NCBI RefSeq assembly: GCF_900143565.1
Contig: NZ_FREX01000008.1
Span: 89,487-153,486 of the forward strand
Length of the DNA stretch: 64,000 nucleotides
Direction of reading: 5' to 3'
Source of the DNA: Pseudovibrio sp. Alg231-02
Lineage (GTDB): Bacteria > Pseudomonadota > Alphaproteobacteria > Rhizobiales > Stappiaceae
Shown here: in pieces, positions 9,741 through 19,882 of the stretch
Position numbering within the stretch: position 1 is the first letter of the stretch
Layout of the letters: each line of letters starts with the position of its first letter
Position numbers and translations under genes: made by a program
Notes under the pieces: generated by a model
Told to the model about the DNA's origin: nothing
Databases searched by the model: none
Seen by the model: only the letters and a program-made list of their open reading frames with translations

Positions 9741-9833
9741 TTTGTCCTTGTGGCGAGCTCCATCCGGTTAGAGAGTTGCACGGTTGTGCTGCCCTGCGGA
9801 GGATTAAACCGGAAAACTAAGGAGAATAAAGGC

Positions 9834-10631
9834 ATGGCTTTGCCTGATTTTACTATGCGTCAGCTTCTTGAAGCAGGCGTCCACTTTGGTCACCAGAAGC
9901 ACCGCTGGAACCCAAAGATGAACAACTACATCTTCGGTGTTCGCAACAACATTCACATTCTTGATCTTGGTCAGACAGTTCCGCTTCTGCACCAGGCTCT
10001 TAAAGCTGTGTCTGACACTGTTGCTGCTGGTGGTCGCGTGCTTTTGGTTGGTACCAAGCGCCAGGCTCAGGAAGCTGTTGCAGAAGCTGCTCGCAACTCT
10101 GCTCAGTACTACGTAAACGCTCGTTGGCTCGGCGGCATGCTGACCAACTGGAAGACGATCTCTCAGTCCATCCAGCGTCTGCGTAAAGTTGAAGAACTGC
10201 TCGACGGTGGTGATGCAAACCGCATGACCAAAAAAGAGCGTCTGTTCCTTGACCGTGAGCGTCAGAAGCTTGAGCGCAACCTTGGTGGTATTAAAGACAT
10301 GGGCGGTATTCCCGACCTGATCTTTGTTATCGACACCAACCGCGAAGCTAACGCAATTCAGGAAGCTCGTCGTCTGGGCATTCCGGTTGCTGCGATCCTG
10401 GATTCCAACTGTGATCCAGATGGCATTACTTACCCTGTACCGGGTAACGATGATGCTGGTCGTGCAATTACTCTTTACACAGACCTGATCGCACGCGCTG
10501 CTATTGACGGCATCGCACGCGCATCCGGTTCTATGGGTATCGATCTCGGCGAATCTGAAGAACTCCTTGAAGAGCCTGTTCTTGCTGAAGAAGCTGCTCC
10601 TGCAGCTGAAGCTGACAAGAGCGAAGGCTAA
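9834..10631 (+). CDS. rpsB: 30S ribosomal protein S2
   Basis: Ribosomal protein S2, a late-assembling small-subunit protein. It starts at ATG 9834 behind AAGGAG (9819-9824), giving [19 protein letters not shown], the conserved S2 N-terminus. An upstream in-frame start would add unrelated residues. It is 265 residues long with an acidic, alanine-rich tail (residues about 235-265), common in alphaproteobacteria. It leads the rpsB-tsf-pyrH-frr gene order. Codon use is strongly biased, as expected for a highly expressed gene. Confidence 0.97.
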   Translation: MALPDFTMRQLLEAGVHFGHQKHRWNPKMNNYIFGVRNNIHILDLGQTVPLLHQALKAVSDTVAAGGRVLLVGTKRQAQEAVAEAARNSAQYYVNARWLGGMLTNWKTISQSIQRLRKVEELLDGGDANRMTKKERLFLDRERQKLERNLGGIKDMGGIPDLIFVIDTNREANAIQEARRLGIPVAAILDSNCDPDGITYPVPGNDDAGRAITLYTDLIARAAIDGIARASGSMGIDLGESEELLEEPVLAEEAAPAAEADKSEG

Positions 10632-10642
10632 GGTTTTCTCTC

Positions 10643-10666
10643 GGGAAGCGCATTTATGCGCTTCCC
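10643..10666 (+). terminator. rpsB-tsf intergenic hairpin (terminator or attenuator)
   Basis: GGGAAGCGC and GCGCTTCCC form a 9-bp stem with an ATTTAT loop, followed by CTCCAG and five T. The T run is slightly displaced, so partial termination between rpsB and tsf is likely, as reported for this pair in other bacteria. Confidence 0.6.
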
Positions 10667-10801
10667 CTCCAGTTTTTATGTGATTTTTCGTCTGTTTTAC
10701 TGCGAAGGGTCACGGTCGCTATGCGATAAATCGGATGAATCCGCAGGGAAGTCGGCTTCCTCTGATTTTTTTATGACACACTCCCGTCCATGAGGCGTAC
10801 G

Positions 10802-11725
10802 ATGAGCATTACCGCTGCTATGGTAAAAGAGCTCCGCGAAACAAGCGGTGCTGGCATGATGGATTGTAAAGCTGCCCTGAAAGAAACAGGCGGTGATATG
10901 GAAGCAGCTGTTGACTGGCTGCGTACCAAAGGCCTTGCAAAGGCTGCTAAGAAGGCTGGCCGTGTTGCGGCTGAAGGTCTTGTCGCAGTTGCTGCAGATG
11001 GCAACAAAGCTGTTGTTGTTGAGGTTAACTCCGAAACAGACTTCGTTGCTCGTAACGAAAACTTCCAGAAGCTGGTTCGCGATATCGCTGCAACCGCGCT
11101 TACTGTTGATGGTGACGTTGAGAAGCTTGCTGCAGCACCTTACCCAGGTTCTGATAAGAGCGTTGAAGGCGAGCTGAAGGAAGCTGTTGGCACCATCGGT
11201 GAAAACATGACCCTTCGTCGTTCTGCTGGTCTGTCTGTTTCTGAAGGTGTTGTTGCTTCTTACATGCACAACGCTGCTGGCGACGGCCTTGGCAAAATCG
11301 GTGTTCTGGTTGCTCTTGAATCTGCAGGTGATGCAGACAAGCTGGCAGCTTTGGGTAAACAGATTGCAATGCACGTTGCAGCGACCAACCCAATGGCACT
11401 GAACACTGACGAGCTGGACGCGGACGCTGTTGAGCGTGAGCGCACTGTTTACATGGAACAGGCTCGTGAGTCTGGTAAGCCTGAAAGCATCATCGAGAAG
11501 ATGGTTGAAGGTCGCCTGCGTAAGTTCTATGAAGAAGTTACACTGGTTAAGCAGTCTTTCGTTATCAACCCTGATCTGACTGTAGAGAAGGCCGTTGAAG
11601 AAACAGCTAAAGAAATCGGTTCTCCAATCAAACTCACCGGCTTTGTTCGCATCGCCCTTGGTGAAGGTATTGAAAAAGAAGAATCAGACTTCGCAGCTGA
11701 AGTTGCTGCTGCTGCTGGTAACTAA
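10802..11725 (+). CDS. tsf: Translation elongation factor Ts
   Basis: Guanine-nucleotide exchange factor for EF-Tu. The protein (307 residues) begins [23 protein letters not shown], the typical UBA-like N-terminal module; TDFVARN near residue 80 is the EF-Ts signature that contacts EF-Tu. I chose ATG 10802 over ATG 10790 because GAGG at 10792-10795 is well spaced for the former. It follows rpsB and precedes a strong terminator. Confidence 0.97.
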   Translation: MSITAAMVKELRETSGAGMMDCKAALKETGGDMEAAVDWLRTKGLAKAAKKAGRVAAEGLVAVAADGNKAVVVEVNSETDFVARNENFQKLVRDIAATALTVDGDVEKLAAAPYPGSDKSVEGELKEAVGTIGENMTLRRSAGLSVSEGVVASYMHNAAGDGLGKIGVLVALESAGDADKLAALGKQIAMHVAATNPMALNTDELDADAVERERTVYMEQARESGKPESIIEKMVEGRLRKFYEEVTLVKQSFVINPDLTVEKAVEETAKEIGSPIKLTGFVRIALGEGIEKEESDFAAEVAAAAGN

Positions 11726-11731
11726 TTTATT

Positions 11732-11760
11732 GAGGGCGTCGACTCAGTCGACGCCCTCTT
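11732..11760 (+). terminator. tsf terminator
   Basis: A 27-base near-perfect palindrome (11732-11744 with 11746-11758) followed by TTTGT, starting six bases after the tsf stop. Confidence 0.85.
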
Positions 11761-11790
11761 TGTATCTGGATGCATGAAAAGAGGTTTACT

Positions 11791-12510
11791 ATGTCTGAGG
11801 GTGTTCGCTGGAAACGAGTTCTTCTGAAACTTTCAGGGGAAGCGCTGATGGGCGACCAGGACTTTGGTATCGATCCAAAGGTGGTTGAACGGGTAGCAGC
11901 GGAAATTTCAGAGGCTGTAAATCTGGGTGCCCAGTTCGGCATTGTTGTTGGTGGCGGTAACATCTTCCGCGGTGTGGCTCTGGCAGCCAAAGGCGCAAAC
12001 CGTGTTACCGGCGACCATATGGGTATGCTGGCAACCATTATGAATTCGCTCACGCTTGCCGATGCGCTTCGTCAGCGCGGTATTCAGGCGCGTGTGCTTT
12101 CCGCTGTTCCGGTGCCGTCGATTTGTGAGAGCTTTACTCAGCGCGGCGCAGAGCGTTACATGGAAGACGGGGACGTTATTCTGTTTGCCGGTGGTACGGG
12201 CAATCCGTTCTTTACCACTGATTCTGGTGCGGCACTGCGTGCGGCAGAGATGCAGTGTGATGTGTTCCTCAAGGGTACCAGTGTTGATGGCGTTTATGAC
12301 GCTGATCCTAAGCTTAAGCCTGATGCAAAGCGTTTTGACACGCTTACACCGGGGGAAGTTCTTGAAAAGAACCTTAAAGTCATGGATGCGACCGCGATTG
12401 CACTTGCCCGGGACAACTCTATTCCTGTAGTTGTCTTTTCCATCAAGACCTCCAGCGCGCTTGTTAATGTGCTGCGCGGGCAGGGGCTGTTTACGGTCAT
12501 TGAAGACTAA
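11791..12510 (+). CDS. pyrH: Uridylate kinase (UMP kinase)
   Basis: Converts UMP to UDP with ATP, feeding pyrimidine nucleotide synthesis; bacterial hexameric amino-acid-kinase-fold enzyme. KLSGEALMG near residue 14 is the phosphate-binding motif and GGGNIFRG near 57 the glycine-rich loop. The C-terminal half has GTGNPFFTTDSGAALRAAE. Start at ATG 11791 has AAAAGAGG (11777-11784) and gives 239 residues; an earlier in-frame ATG lacks a comparable site. It sits between tsf and frr as in most proteobacteria. Confidence 0.96.
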   Translation: MSEGVRWKRVLLKLSGEALMGDQDFGIDPKVVERVAAEISEAVNLGAQFGIVVGGGNIFRGVALAAKGANRVTGDHMGMLATIMNSLTLADALRQRGIQARVLSAVPVPSICESFTQRGAERYMEDGDVILFAGGTGNPFFTTDSGAALRAAEMQCDVFLKGTSVDGVYDADPKLKPDAKRFDTLTPGEVLEKNLKVMDATAIALARDNSIPVVVFSIKTSSALVNVLRGQGLFTVIED

Positions 12511-12608
12511 CAGACACCAGCTGGTGTCTTAACTGTCGGATTTTGACCCGGGCCGGTTTTTAGTTTTGGAATGCCGGTCCGTTAAAATGATAGGTGAAAG
12601 AGGAAATT

Positions 12609-13166
12609 ATGTCAGAGCTGGACTATGACGATCTTGACCGCCGCATGAATGGTGCGATCACAGCTTTGAAGCATGAATTTGCTGGTCTTCGTACTGGTCG
12701 TGCTTCTGCAAGTATGCTGGACACAATCACTGTGGAGGCTTATGGCGCTCCAATGCCGATCAACCAGGTCGCGACAGTCAGTGTTCCAGAGCCGCGCATG
12801 ATTTCTGTTCAGGTCTGGGATCGTTCCATGATGCAGGCCACTGAAAAAGCTATCCGTGAATCCAGCCTTGGTCTGAACCCGGTTGTGGATGGCATGGTGC
12901 TGCGTTTGCCAATTCCTGAGCTTAATGAAGAGCGTCGTCAAGAACTTGTCAAAGTTGCGCATAAATTTGCCGAGCAAGCGAAGATCGCTGCACGTCATGT
13001 TCGCCGCGATGGCATGGAAACCATCAAAAAGCTCGAAAAAGCTGGTGAGATGGGGGAAGACGATGCGCGGTCAGCTTCTGACAGGGTTCAGAAGATGACT
13101 GACGACATTATTGGTGAAGTTGATTCTGTACTTGCCAAAAAAGAACAGGAAATCAAGCAGGTTTAA
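12609..13166 (+). CDS. frr: Ribosome recycling factor
   Basis: Splits post-termination ribosomes together with EF-G. It is 185 residues, the normal length, with the highly conserved RTGRAS near residue 31 and a C-terminal helical end ([17 protein letters not shown]). ATG 12609 has AGAGG at 12599-12603 with five-base spacing; an upstream in-frame GTG at 12594 is rejected. The gap from pyrH contains an 18-base perfect palindrome (12512-12529) with few T, possibly a weak hairpin. Confidence 0.96.
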   Translation: MSELDYDDLDRRMNGAITALKHEFAGLRTGRASASMLDTITVEAYGAPMPINQVATVSVPEPRMISVQVWDRSMMQATEKAIRESSLGLNPVVDGMVLRLPIPELNEERRQELVKVAHKFAEQAKIAARHVRRDGMETIKKLEKAGEMGEDDARSASDRVQKMTDDIIGEVDSVLAKKEQEIKQV

Positions 13167-13189
13167 TCCTGTTTGCAAGCGGGGGCTAT

Positions 13190-13963
13190 ATGGCGGCGAG
13201 CGTTGAATTTGAGGCGGTTGATGCAAATTCCGAAATCGGACTTTTGAGTGTGCCTCGTCACGTCGCCATCATTATGGATGGTAATGGCCGTTGGGCAACT
13301 CGCCGGGGCCTTCCGCGCACTGAAGGGCATCGGCGCGGTGTGAAAACACTGCGCGAAGCCGTTAAACACGCACAAAAGCGCGGGATCTCCTACCTGACGC
13401 TTTTTAGCTTTTCTTCTGAGAACTGGGCGCGCCCGCAACAGGAAGTTTCTTTCCTGCTGGCCTTGCTGCGCCGGTTTGTACGCGATGACATTAAGGAACT
13501 CACCAAGACTAATGTGAGGGTTCGTGTCATCGGGTCCAAAGAAAATCTCGATAAATCTATGCTGACCCTGCTTAATGATGCGGAACGAGAGACCGCTCAT
13601 TGTACCGGGCTGGTGCTGGTTATTGCTTTTAACTACGGAGCGCGGGACGAGTTTGTCCGAGCTGCACGGCAACTGGCGCAGCGCGTGGAAGCTGGTGAGT
13701 TGAGAGCTGCTGACATTGGGGAGGATGATGTCAGCACTTGTCTGGATACCCGTGATATTCCGGATCCAGACCTCATAGTCCGCACAGGGGGAGAGCAGAG
13801 ACTTTCCAACTTCCTGTTGTGGCAGGCTGCTTATGCCGAATTTTATTTTGCTCCGACGCCCTGGCCTGAGTTTAACTCTGATGCTTTTGATGATGCTTTG
13901 CTGGCGTTCTCTAACCGTGACCGGCGGTATGGGGGTTTGAGCTCTGACGCGACTGGGACGTAA
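13190..13963 (+). CDS. uppS: Undecaprenyl diphosphate synthase (isoprenyl transferase)
   Basis: Cis-prenyltransferase that makes the C55 carrier lipid for peptidoglycan and polysaccharide synthesis. The catalytic loop IIMDGNGRWA carries the key aspartate at residue 30. The second family signature is RTGGEQRLSNFLLWQAAYAE near 200. Length 257 is normal. Its stop TAA shares one base with the ATG of cdsA (TAATG), so the pair is translationally coupled. It lies 23 bases after frr. Confidence 0.96.
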   Translation: MAASVEFEAVDANSEIGLLSVPRHVAIIMDGNGRWATRRGLPRTEGHRRGVKTLREAVKHAQKRGISYLTLFSFSSENWARPQQEVSFLLALLRRFVRDDIKELTKTNVRVRVIGSKENLDKSMLTLLNDAERETAHCTGLVLVIAFNYGARDEFVRAARQLAQRVEAGELRAADIGEDDVSTCLDTRDIPDPDLIVRTGGEQRLSNFLLWQAAYAEFYFAPTPWPEFNSDAFDDALLAFSNRDRRYGGLSSDATGT

Positions 13964-14853
13964 TGCCTGACAAAAACAATCAGAACAATTCTGAAGGCGC
14001 TTCCGGAGGAATTATCCGGCGCGTGCTAAATGCAAATCCTGATTTGCTGGTACGCGCTCTTTCTGCAGTTATTCTTGCTCCTGTCGCGCTGGCGCTGACA
14101 TGGGCAGGTGGCTTCTGGTTTGCTGGCCTCGTGCTTGTTGGCATGCTGATTGTTTACTGGGAATGGTACAAGATCATTTTGCAAAACACTCAGCGACCTG
14201 TTGTGCTGCTGGGCTATCTGTTTCTCCTCTTCATTGGCTTTAGTTACTTTCAGGCGCAACCGCTCTGGATTGCCGGAGCGCTGATTGCTGGCGCCGCGGT
14301 ACTTTACGGTGCTGGCGGTTTTGACCGGACGGCGCGCTGGGTGAGTGAGGGCTACGTTTACGCTGGCCTGACCTTTGTCTCATTGCTTGCGCTGCGGGAA
14401 GGGGATGAAGGGCTTTTCTTCATCATCTATCTCTTCCTTGTGGTCTGGGGAACCGATATTGCGGCCTATGTGTGTGGTCGCAGCTTTGGCGGACCTAAGC
14501 TTTGGCCTGCTGTTTCTCCAAACAAAACCTGGAGCGGTGCTATTGGTGGCGTGGTTTTTTCTTCGCTTTTAGGAATGGGCTTTGTTGCTGTTGCAGGTGG
14601 TTCTCAGCTGGTCTGGGCTTTGGGGCTTGCTGTTGTTCTTTCTGCAGTCTCTCAGCTTGGAGACCTGTTTGAAAGCTCCATGAAGCGCCGCTTTAAGGTG
14701 AAAGACTCCAGTCGCCTTATTCCCGGGCATGGTGGGCTGCTTGATCGCGTTGATGGCCTTGTCGCTGCCGCTGTGTTTGCTTATGTGGTTGGTGTAGTGT
14801 TTGGCGGTCAGCTGTTCGATCCAAATGCAGGGTTGATGCTGTTTGCATCCTGA
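13963..14853 (+). CDS. cdsA: Phosphatidate cytidylyltransferase
   Basis: Inner-membrane enzyme that makes CDP-diacylglycerol from phosphatidate and CTP, the branch point for phospholipids. The 296-residue protein has about eight hydrophobic segments after a hydrophilic N-terminus. The CdsA signature is visible at residues 240-260: KRRFKVKDSSRLIPGHGGLL followed by DRVDGL. It overlaps uppS by one base and is followed by dxr, the conserved order uppS-cdsA-dxr-rseP-bamA. Confidence 0.95.
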   Translation: MPDKNNQNNSEGASGGIIRRVLNANPDLLVRALSAVILAPVALALTWAGGFWFAGLVLVGMLIVYWEWYKIILQNTQRPVVLLGYLFLLFIGFSYFQAQPLWIAGALIAGAAVLYGAGGFDRTARWVSEGYVYAGLTFVSLLALREGDEGLFFIIYLFLVVWGTDIAAYVCGRSFGGPKLWPAVSPNKTWSGAIGGVVFSSLLGMGFVAVAGGSQLVWALGLAVVLSAVSQLGDLFESSMKRRFKVKDSSRLIPGHGGLLDRVDGLVAAAVFAYVVGVVFGGQLFDPNAGLMLFAS

Positions 14854-14909
14854 TACTGCTGATTTTTGTGCTTCGCCCACGGTTCTGTTGATTTGCAAGG
14901 GTTGTTGAT

Positions 14910-16082
14910 ATGACAAAATCTCTCAGTGTGTTGGGAGCAACCGGATCGGTTGGAGCCAGTACGCTCAAAGTTATTGCGCACAGCCCTGAGCGTTATGACG
15001 TCAATGCACTTGTTGCAGGCCGCAATGTTGATGCGCTTGCGAAGGCGTGCCGGGAGACTGGCGCAAAGCGTGCGGTCATTGGTGATGCCTCCAAATACGA
15101 AGATCTTAAAGCGGCACTCGCCGGTACTGGCGTTGAGGTTTCTGCTGGTCGTGAGGCTGTGCTGGAGGCGGCTAGCCAGAAGGTGGATGTGCTGGTTTCT
15201 GCTATGGTGGGAGCCGCAGGGCTGGAGCCGACCATTGAGGGGATCAAGGCAGGCAGCAATATCGCTCTTGCCAACAAAGAAACCATGGTGTGTGCAGGCA
15301 CGATTGTGTGTGAGCTGGCTGAAAAGCATGGCTCCAAACTGCTGCCGATGGATTCAGAGCATAATGCTATTTTTCAGGTGTTTGATCAGGATGACCCCAA
15401 AGCTGTCGACAAAGTGATTGTCACAGCTTCCGGTGGACCATTCCGAACATCGACACTGGATGAGATGCGTGTTGCGACGCCTGAGGTGGCGCTGAAGCAT
15501 CCAAACTGGTCCATGGGGCGGCGGATTACCATTGATAGTGCTTCGATGGTGAACAAAGGTCTTGAGCTGATTGAAGCCTATCATCTGTTCCCTATTACCG
15601 CTGATCAGCTGGATGTGGTTGTCCATCCACAATCAATTGTCCATGGCATGGTTAGATATTGTGATGGGTCATTATTGGCCCATATGGCGGTTCCGGACAT
15701 GTGCGGGCCAATTGCTCATTGTCTGGCATACCCAACCCGAAAGACGGCTCCGGTTGCGGATCTTGATCTGGGGATGATTGGGCGTCTGGACTTTGAAAAG
15801 CCTGATTTTGAGCGTTTTCCTGCGCTGTCACTTGCACGTAAAGTGATGGAACTTGGCGATGGGGCAGGGACGATTTTTAACGCAGCTGACGAAGTGGCGG
15901 TGGAAGCCTTCCTTGGACGGAAGATCGGCTTCCTCCAGATCCCAGAGCTTCTTGAGGATGTTCTGAATCGGCTTCATACGCAAAATATGCTAGATTGTTC
16001 AGATCAGCTGGAGGAGATTCTTCAGTTGGATCAGGTAGCGCGTCGAGTTGCAAACGAAGTTATTGGGAAGATGGCCGCCTAA
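14910..16082 (+). CDS. dxr: 1-deoxy-D-xylulose 5-phosphate reductoisomerase
   Basis: Second enzyme of the MEP pathway, converting DXP to 2-C-methyl-D-erythritol 4-phosphate with NADPH. The NADPH-binding loop GATGSVG is at residues 9-15. The metal site MDSEHNAIFQ lies near 148-157, and SASMVNKGLELIEA, a substrate-binding segment, near 212-225. At 390 residues it is full length. The product feeds isoprenoid supply for UppS encoded just upstream. Confidence 0.96.
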   Translation: MTKSLSVLGATGSVGASTLKVIAHSPERYDVNALVAGRNVDALAKACRETGAKRAVIGDASKYEDLKAALAGTGVEVSAGREAVLEAASQKVDVLVSAMVGAAGLEPTIEGIKAGSNIALANKETMVCAGTIVCELAEKHGSKLLPMDSEHNAIFQVFDQDDPKAVDKVIVTASGGPFRTSTLDEMRVATPEVALKHPNWSMGRRITIDSASMVNKGLELIEAYHLFPITADQLDVVVHPQSIVHGMVRYCDGSLLAHMAVPDMCGPIAHCLAYPTRKTAPVADLDLGMIGRLDFEKPDFERFPALSLARKVMELGDGAGTIFNAADEVAVEAFLGRKIGFLQIPELLEDVLNRLHTQNMLDCSDQLEEILQLDQVARRVANEVIGKMAA

Positions 16083-16121
16083 TCCGGCGCTTCCTTTAAA
16101 AAATAAGGTAAGGCTGTTCGC

Positions 16122-17258
16122 ATGGACGTTCTGAGTTCAGTTCTTGGTGGTTCGCTCGGAGTCATCATTCCCTTCTTGGCTGTGCTTACTGTGGTTGTTT
16201 TCTTCCATGAGCTAGGGCATTTCCTCGTCGCGCGTTGGTGCGGGGTGAAGGTTCTTGCATTCTCAGTCGGGTTTGGACCGGAACTGTTGGGTCGCAATGA
16301 CAAGCATGGGACGCGCTGGAAGGTCTGTGCCATTCCGCTGGGTGGCTATGTGAAGTTCTCAGGTGATGAGAATGCTGCAAGCGTGCCAGACCGTGATGAG
16401 CAAGCCAAAATGGATGAGGAGATGCGCCGGACTGCGTTCTTCGCGAAGAACCCGTGGCAGCGCTCCGCAATTGTGGCCGCAGGGCCTATTGCCAATTTTA
16501 TCCTCGCTATTCTTATCTTTGCAGGAATGTTTGGATTTTTAGGAAAATTTGAAACATTGCCACGTGTGGATCAGGTGCGACCTGGTAGTGCGGCTGAAAT
16601 GGCCGGCATTTTGCCAGGGGATTTGATCCTCTCGATTGATGGCAATCCAGTAGAAAGTTTCAATGATGTGCAGCGGGTCGTGACGGCGAGTGCGGGCGTT
16701 CCGATGCAGATCGATGTGGAGCGCGGGGATGCTGTCGAGCGCCTTACTGCAACGCCAGAACTACAGGAAATCAGTGATGGTTTTGGGAATACGCAGAAGG
16801 TTGGAATTCTTGGAATTCAGCGAAATACTTCTCAGGAAGATATCATAGTCAAGCGTTTTGGCCCGGTGGAAGCCGTGGGTGAAGGGGTAAAAGAGACATG
16901 GTACATTCTTGATAGGACATTAGGTTATATTGGCGGTCTTTTCCTCGGTAAAGAAGATCCGGACCAACTAGGTGGTCCGATTCGCGTAGCGCAAATTTCC
17001 GGGCAAGTTGCGACCCATGGTATTTTACCGCTAATTAACCTTACCGCAGTTTTGTCAATTTCTATTGGTTTACTCAACCTTATGCCTGTTCCCATGCTGG
17101 ATGGCGGGCATCTGCTGTACTACATCATCGAGATCGTAAGGGGTAAGCCGTTGAGTGAAAAACTGCAGGATTTCGGGTTCCGGATAGGAATCACTCTGGT
17201 TCTGCTTCTAATGGTTTTTGCGACCTGGAATGATCTGCGGTCGATAATCGGCTCTTAG
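16122..17258 (+). CDS. rseP: RIP zinc metalloprotease RseP (site-2 protease family)
   Basis: Inner-membrane zinc protease that cleaves membrane-embedded anti-sigma factors and signal-peptide remnants. HELGH at residues 29-33 lies in the first membrane span and binds zinc; the third ligand is in NLMPVPMLDGGHLL near residue 317. One PDZ domain spans about residues 125-200 (a second is degenerate or absent, giving 378 residues against about 450 in E. coli, as in other alphaproteobacteria). It is followed after 200 bases by bamA. Confidence 0.95.
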   Translation: MDVLSSVLGGSLGVIIPFLAVLTVVVFFHELGHFLVARWCGVKVLAFSVGFGPELLGRNDKHGTRWKVCAIPLGGYVKFSGDENAASVPDRDEQAKMDEEMRRTAFFAKNPWQRSAIVAAGPIANFILAILIFAGMFGFLGKFETLPRVDQVRPGSAAEMAGILPGDLILSIDGNPVESFNDVQRVVTASAGVPMQIDVERGDAVERLTATPELQEISDGFGNTQKVGILGIQRNTSQEDIIVKRFGPVEAVGEGVKETWYILDRTLGYIGGLFLGKEDPDQLGGPIRVAQISGQVATHGILPLINLTAVLSISIGLLNLMPVPMLDGGHLLYYIIEIVRGKPLSEKLQDFGFRIGITLVLLLMVFATWNDLRSIIGS

Positions 17259-17391
17259 GTAAGTTGCGTAACCAAAGGTTGGGCAAAGGATTGGGCAAAT
17301 TGCATTAAATCCAGTTGTGTCGCCTTGCTTTACTCTGAAAACCTTGTACAAAGTTCCTAGGTGTTTCAGATTCTATCCATTACCCTGAGGC

Positions 17392-17424
17392 GCATTAGTG
17401 ATCTGAGGATCAGGGGACTAATGC
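17392..17424 (+). promoter_or_regulatory. Stem-loop in the bamA leader
   Basis: GCATTAGT (17392-17399) and ACTAATGC (17417-17424) are perfect inverted repeats around a smaller GATC/GATC pairing. It lies 36 bases before the bamA start and has no T run, so it is more likely an operator or mRNA leader structure than a terminator. The remainder of the 17259-17459 gap shows nothing else clear. Confidence 0.35.
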
Positions 17425-17459
17425 AACTTTAGGCTGAAAATAAAAGGCATAGCAGTTCT

Positions 17460-19817
17460 ATGCAGTCATTTAAGAACCTGTCACGTGTGTCGCTTTTGGC
17501 AATGGCCGTCGCAGCTACTAGTACAGTTGCTCCGGTTGGGGTTCCGTTTATCGGAACAGGGGTTGCTGAGGCCGCGGTGGTTAACAAGATTGTCGTTAAC
17601 GGTGCAACGCGCATCGAAAGCGAAACAGTTCGCAACTACCTGACTATCCGTCCAGGGAAATCGTTTTCTGCAATTGATATCGACGAGAGCCTGACCACGC
17701 TTTATGCGACCGGTCTGTTTGCTGATGTTTCCATCGAGCAACGCGGCGGCACTCTTGTTGTTGATGTTAAAGAAAATCCAGTTATCGGCAAAATCTCCTT
17801 TGAGGGTAACAAGCGACTGAAAGACGAAGCTCTGCAATCAGTCGTTCGTTCTTCTGAGCGGTCCATGCTGACACGTGCGCGTGTTCAGTCTGATGCTCAG
17901 AACCTTCTGGAAGCTTATCGTCGCTCCGGTCGCTATCGTGCGTCTGTTGAGCCGAAGATTATTGAGCGCGCTAATAACCGTGTGGATCTGGTTTTTGAAA
18001 TCGAAGAAGGGGATAAGACGGGTGTTGCCCGTATTTCCTTCATCGGTAACCAAGCCTTCTCCGACGGCTACCTGCGTGAGCAGATCCAGACCCGCGAAAG
18101 TGGCTTCCTCGGCTGGTTGCGTACAACTGATGTTTATGATCCTGATCGTCTCGATGTAGATGAAGAATCTTTGCGTCAGTTCTACTACCAGAAGGGTTAC
18201 GCTGACTTCCGCGTTGTTTCTGCTGTTGCAGATCTGGACCGTGAGCAAAACATCTTCTACGTGACGTTCACTGTTGATGAAGGTGAGCAGTACGAGTTCG
18301 GTGATATCGAAATCGATACCTCCTTGTCTGCTGTTGACCCAGAGGCGATGCGCCAGTATCTGCGCACTCAGTCTGGTGATACCTACAACTCTTTAGAAGT
18401 TGAAAAGACGCTTGAAGCTCTGACGCTGGAAGTTTCCAAGGCAGGCTATGCGTTTGCTCAGGTTCGCCCTCGTGGTGAGCGTGATTATGAGAACAAGACA
18501 GTCTCGATCACTTATTTGATCGAAGAAGGTCCACGCGTTTATGTTGAGCGTATCAACGTTCGTGGTAACGACCGTACACGTGAGTACGTGATCCGCCGCG
18601 AATTCGATCTCGCTGAAGGTGATGCTTACAACCGTATCCTTCTGGATAAGGCTGAGCGTCGTCTGCGCAACACGCGTTACTTCCAGAATGTGCGTATTAC
18701 GCGTCAGCAGGGTAGTGCTCCTGACCGTGTGATCATCAACGTGGATGTTGAAGAGCAGCCAACCGGTGAAGTTTCATTCGGTGTGGGTTACTCCACCTCT
18801 GACGGTGTGATTGGTGATATCTCCATCACCGAGCGCAACTTCCTTGGTCGCGGTCAGTACGTTAAAGCTGCTGTTGGTGGTGGTACCGATAACCAGAAGT
18901 ATGAGTTCAAATTCGTTGAGCCGTTCTTCATGGGGCGTCGTATCTCCGCAGGTCTGGATGTATACCGCCGCGTATACGATCAGAACAGCTCCCGTGCTTA
19001 TGAAGAGCAGACAACTGGTGGTGCGATTAACTTCGGCCTTCCGCTTCGCGAAGACGAACTGACGCTTAACCTGTTCTACAAGCTCTACCAGCGCGATCTG
19101 ACACGTAGTGACTCTACTGGCATTAGCGATTGTGAGCCTGGTGTGTCTTTGGGTGTCTGTGACTCCCTTGGGCAGTACACGACTTCACTTGCGGGCTTCT
19201 CGCTCGTCTACAATACTCTGGACAACAACCTGAACCCACGTGACGGTTATGTTGCTTCCTACGAGCAGGAAGTTGCGGGTCTCGGCGGAGAGTCTCAGTA
19301 TGTTCGTGGTCAGTTTAAGGGTAGCGCATTTGAAGAGCTCTACGCTGAATGGGGTCTTGTTGGTTTTGTGAAGGGTTCTGCCGGTTACATCGAATCTATC
19401 GGTAACCGTCTGCGCGTGACTGATCAGTTCCAGGGTTCACCTGACAGAATTCGTGGTTTTGCAACCAACGGTTATGGTCCTCGTGATGAAAACGGTGGCG
19501 ATGCCTTGGGTGGTAAATACTACGTTGCAGGTACCGTTGAAGGTCAGTTCCCATTCCCAGTCTTCCCTGAAGAACTTGGATTGTCGGGCGCAGTCTTCGC
19601 TGATGCGGGTTCTCTCTGGGGTGTGGATAGCGAACTGTCTTCTGTAATCGGAAGCGGTATCCAGTCTGAAGACTTCGATCTTCGTGCTTCTGTTGGTGTT
19701 GGGGTGTTGTGGCAGTCGCCGTTTGGGCCGCTGCGTGCTGACTTTGCTTGGCCTGTGCTCAAAAACGATGTTGATGAAACGCAGGTATTCAAGCTCAGTG
19801 GTGGTACACGCTTCTGA
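17460..19817 (+). CDS. bamA: Outer membrane protein assembly factor BamA
   Basis: Central subunit of the BAM machine that folds beta-barrel proteins into the outer membrane. The 785-residue precursor has a signal peptide ending near residue 38 (GVAEAAVV). Five POTRA domains follow to about residue 430, then a 16-stranded barrel. The VRGF-type motif in the barrel reads RIRGFATNGYGPR near residue 662. The protein ends in aromatic F, as expected for an outer-membrane beta-signal. The order rseP-bamA-lpxD-fabZ-lpxA is conserved in proteobacteria. Confidence 0.97.
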   Translation: MQSFKNLSRVSLLAMAVAATSTVAPVGVPFIGTGVAEAAVVNKIVVNGATRIESETVRNYLTIRPGKSFSAIDIDESLTTLYATGLFADVSIEQRGGTLVVDVKENPVIGKISFEGNKRLKDEALQSVVRSSERSMLTRARVQSDAQNLLEAYRRSGRYRASVEPKIIERANNRVDLVFEIEEGDKTGVARISFIGNQAFSDGYLREQIQTRESGFLGWLRTTDVYDPDRLDVDEESLRQFYYQKGYADFRVVSAVADLDREQNIFYVTFTVDEGEQYEFGDIEIDTSLSAVDPEAMRQYLRTQSGDTYNSLEVEKTLEALTLEVSKAGYAFAQVRPRGERDYENKTVSITYLIEEGPRVYVERINVRGNDRTREYVIRREFDLAEGDAYNRILLDKAERRLRNTRYFQNVRITRQQGSAPDRVIINVDVEEQPTGEVSFGVGYSTSDGVIGDISITERNFLGRGQYVKAAVGGGTDNQKYEFKFVEPFFMGRRISAGLDVYRRVYDQNSSRAYEEQTTGGAINFGLPLREDELTLNLFYKLYQRDLTRSDSTGISDCEPGVSLGVCDSLGQYTTSLAGFSLVYNTLDNNLNPRDGYVASYEQEVAGLGGESQYVRGQFKGSAFEELYAEWGLVGFVKGSAGYIESIGNRLRVTDQFQGSPDRIRGFATNGYGPRDENGGDALGGKYYVAGTVEGQFPFPVFPEELGLSGAVFADAGSLWGVDSELSSVIGSGIQSEDFDLRASVGVGVLWQSPFGPLRADFAWPVLKNDVDETQVFKLSGGTRF

Positions 19818-19840
19818 TCTAGTGAAAATTTGATTATAAT

Positions 19841-19872
19841 CGGTCGCCGATACCCTCGGCGGCCGTTTTTTT
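19841..19872 (+). terminator. bamA terminator
   Basis: CGGTCGCCGA (19841-19850) pairs with TCGGCGGCCG (19856-19865), with one T-G pair, followed by seven T. It lies only ten bases before the lpxD start, so lpxD needs read-through or its own signals. Confidence 0.8.
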
Positions 19873-19882
19873 GTAGGATCCT

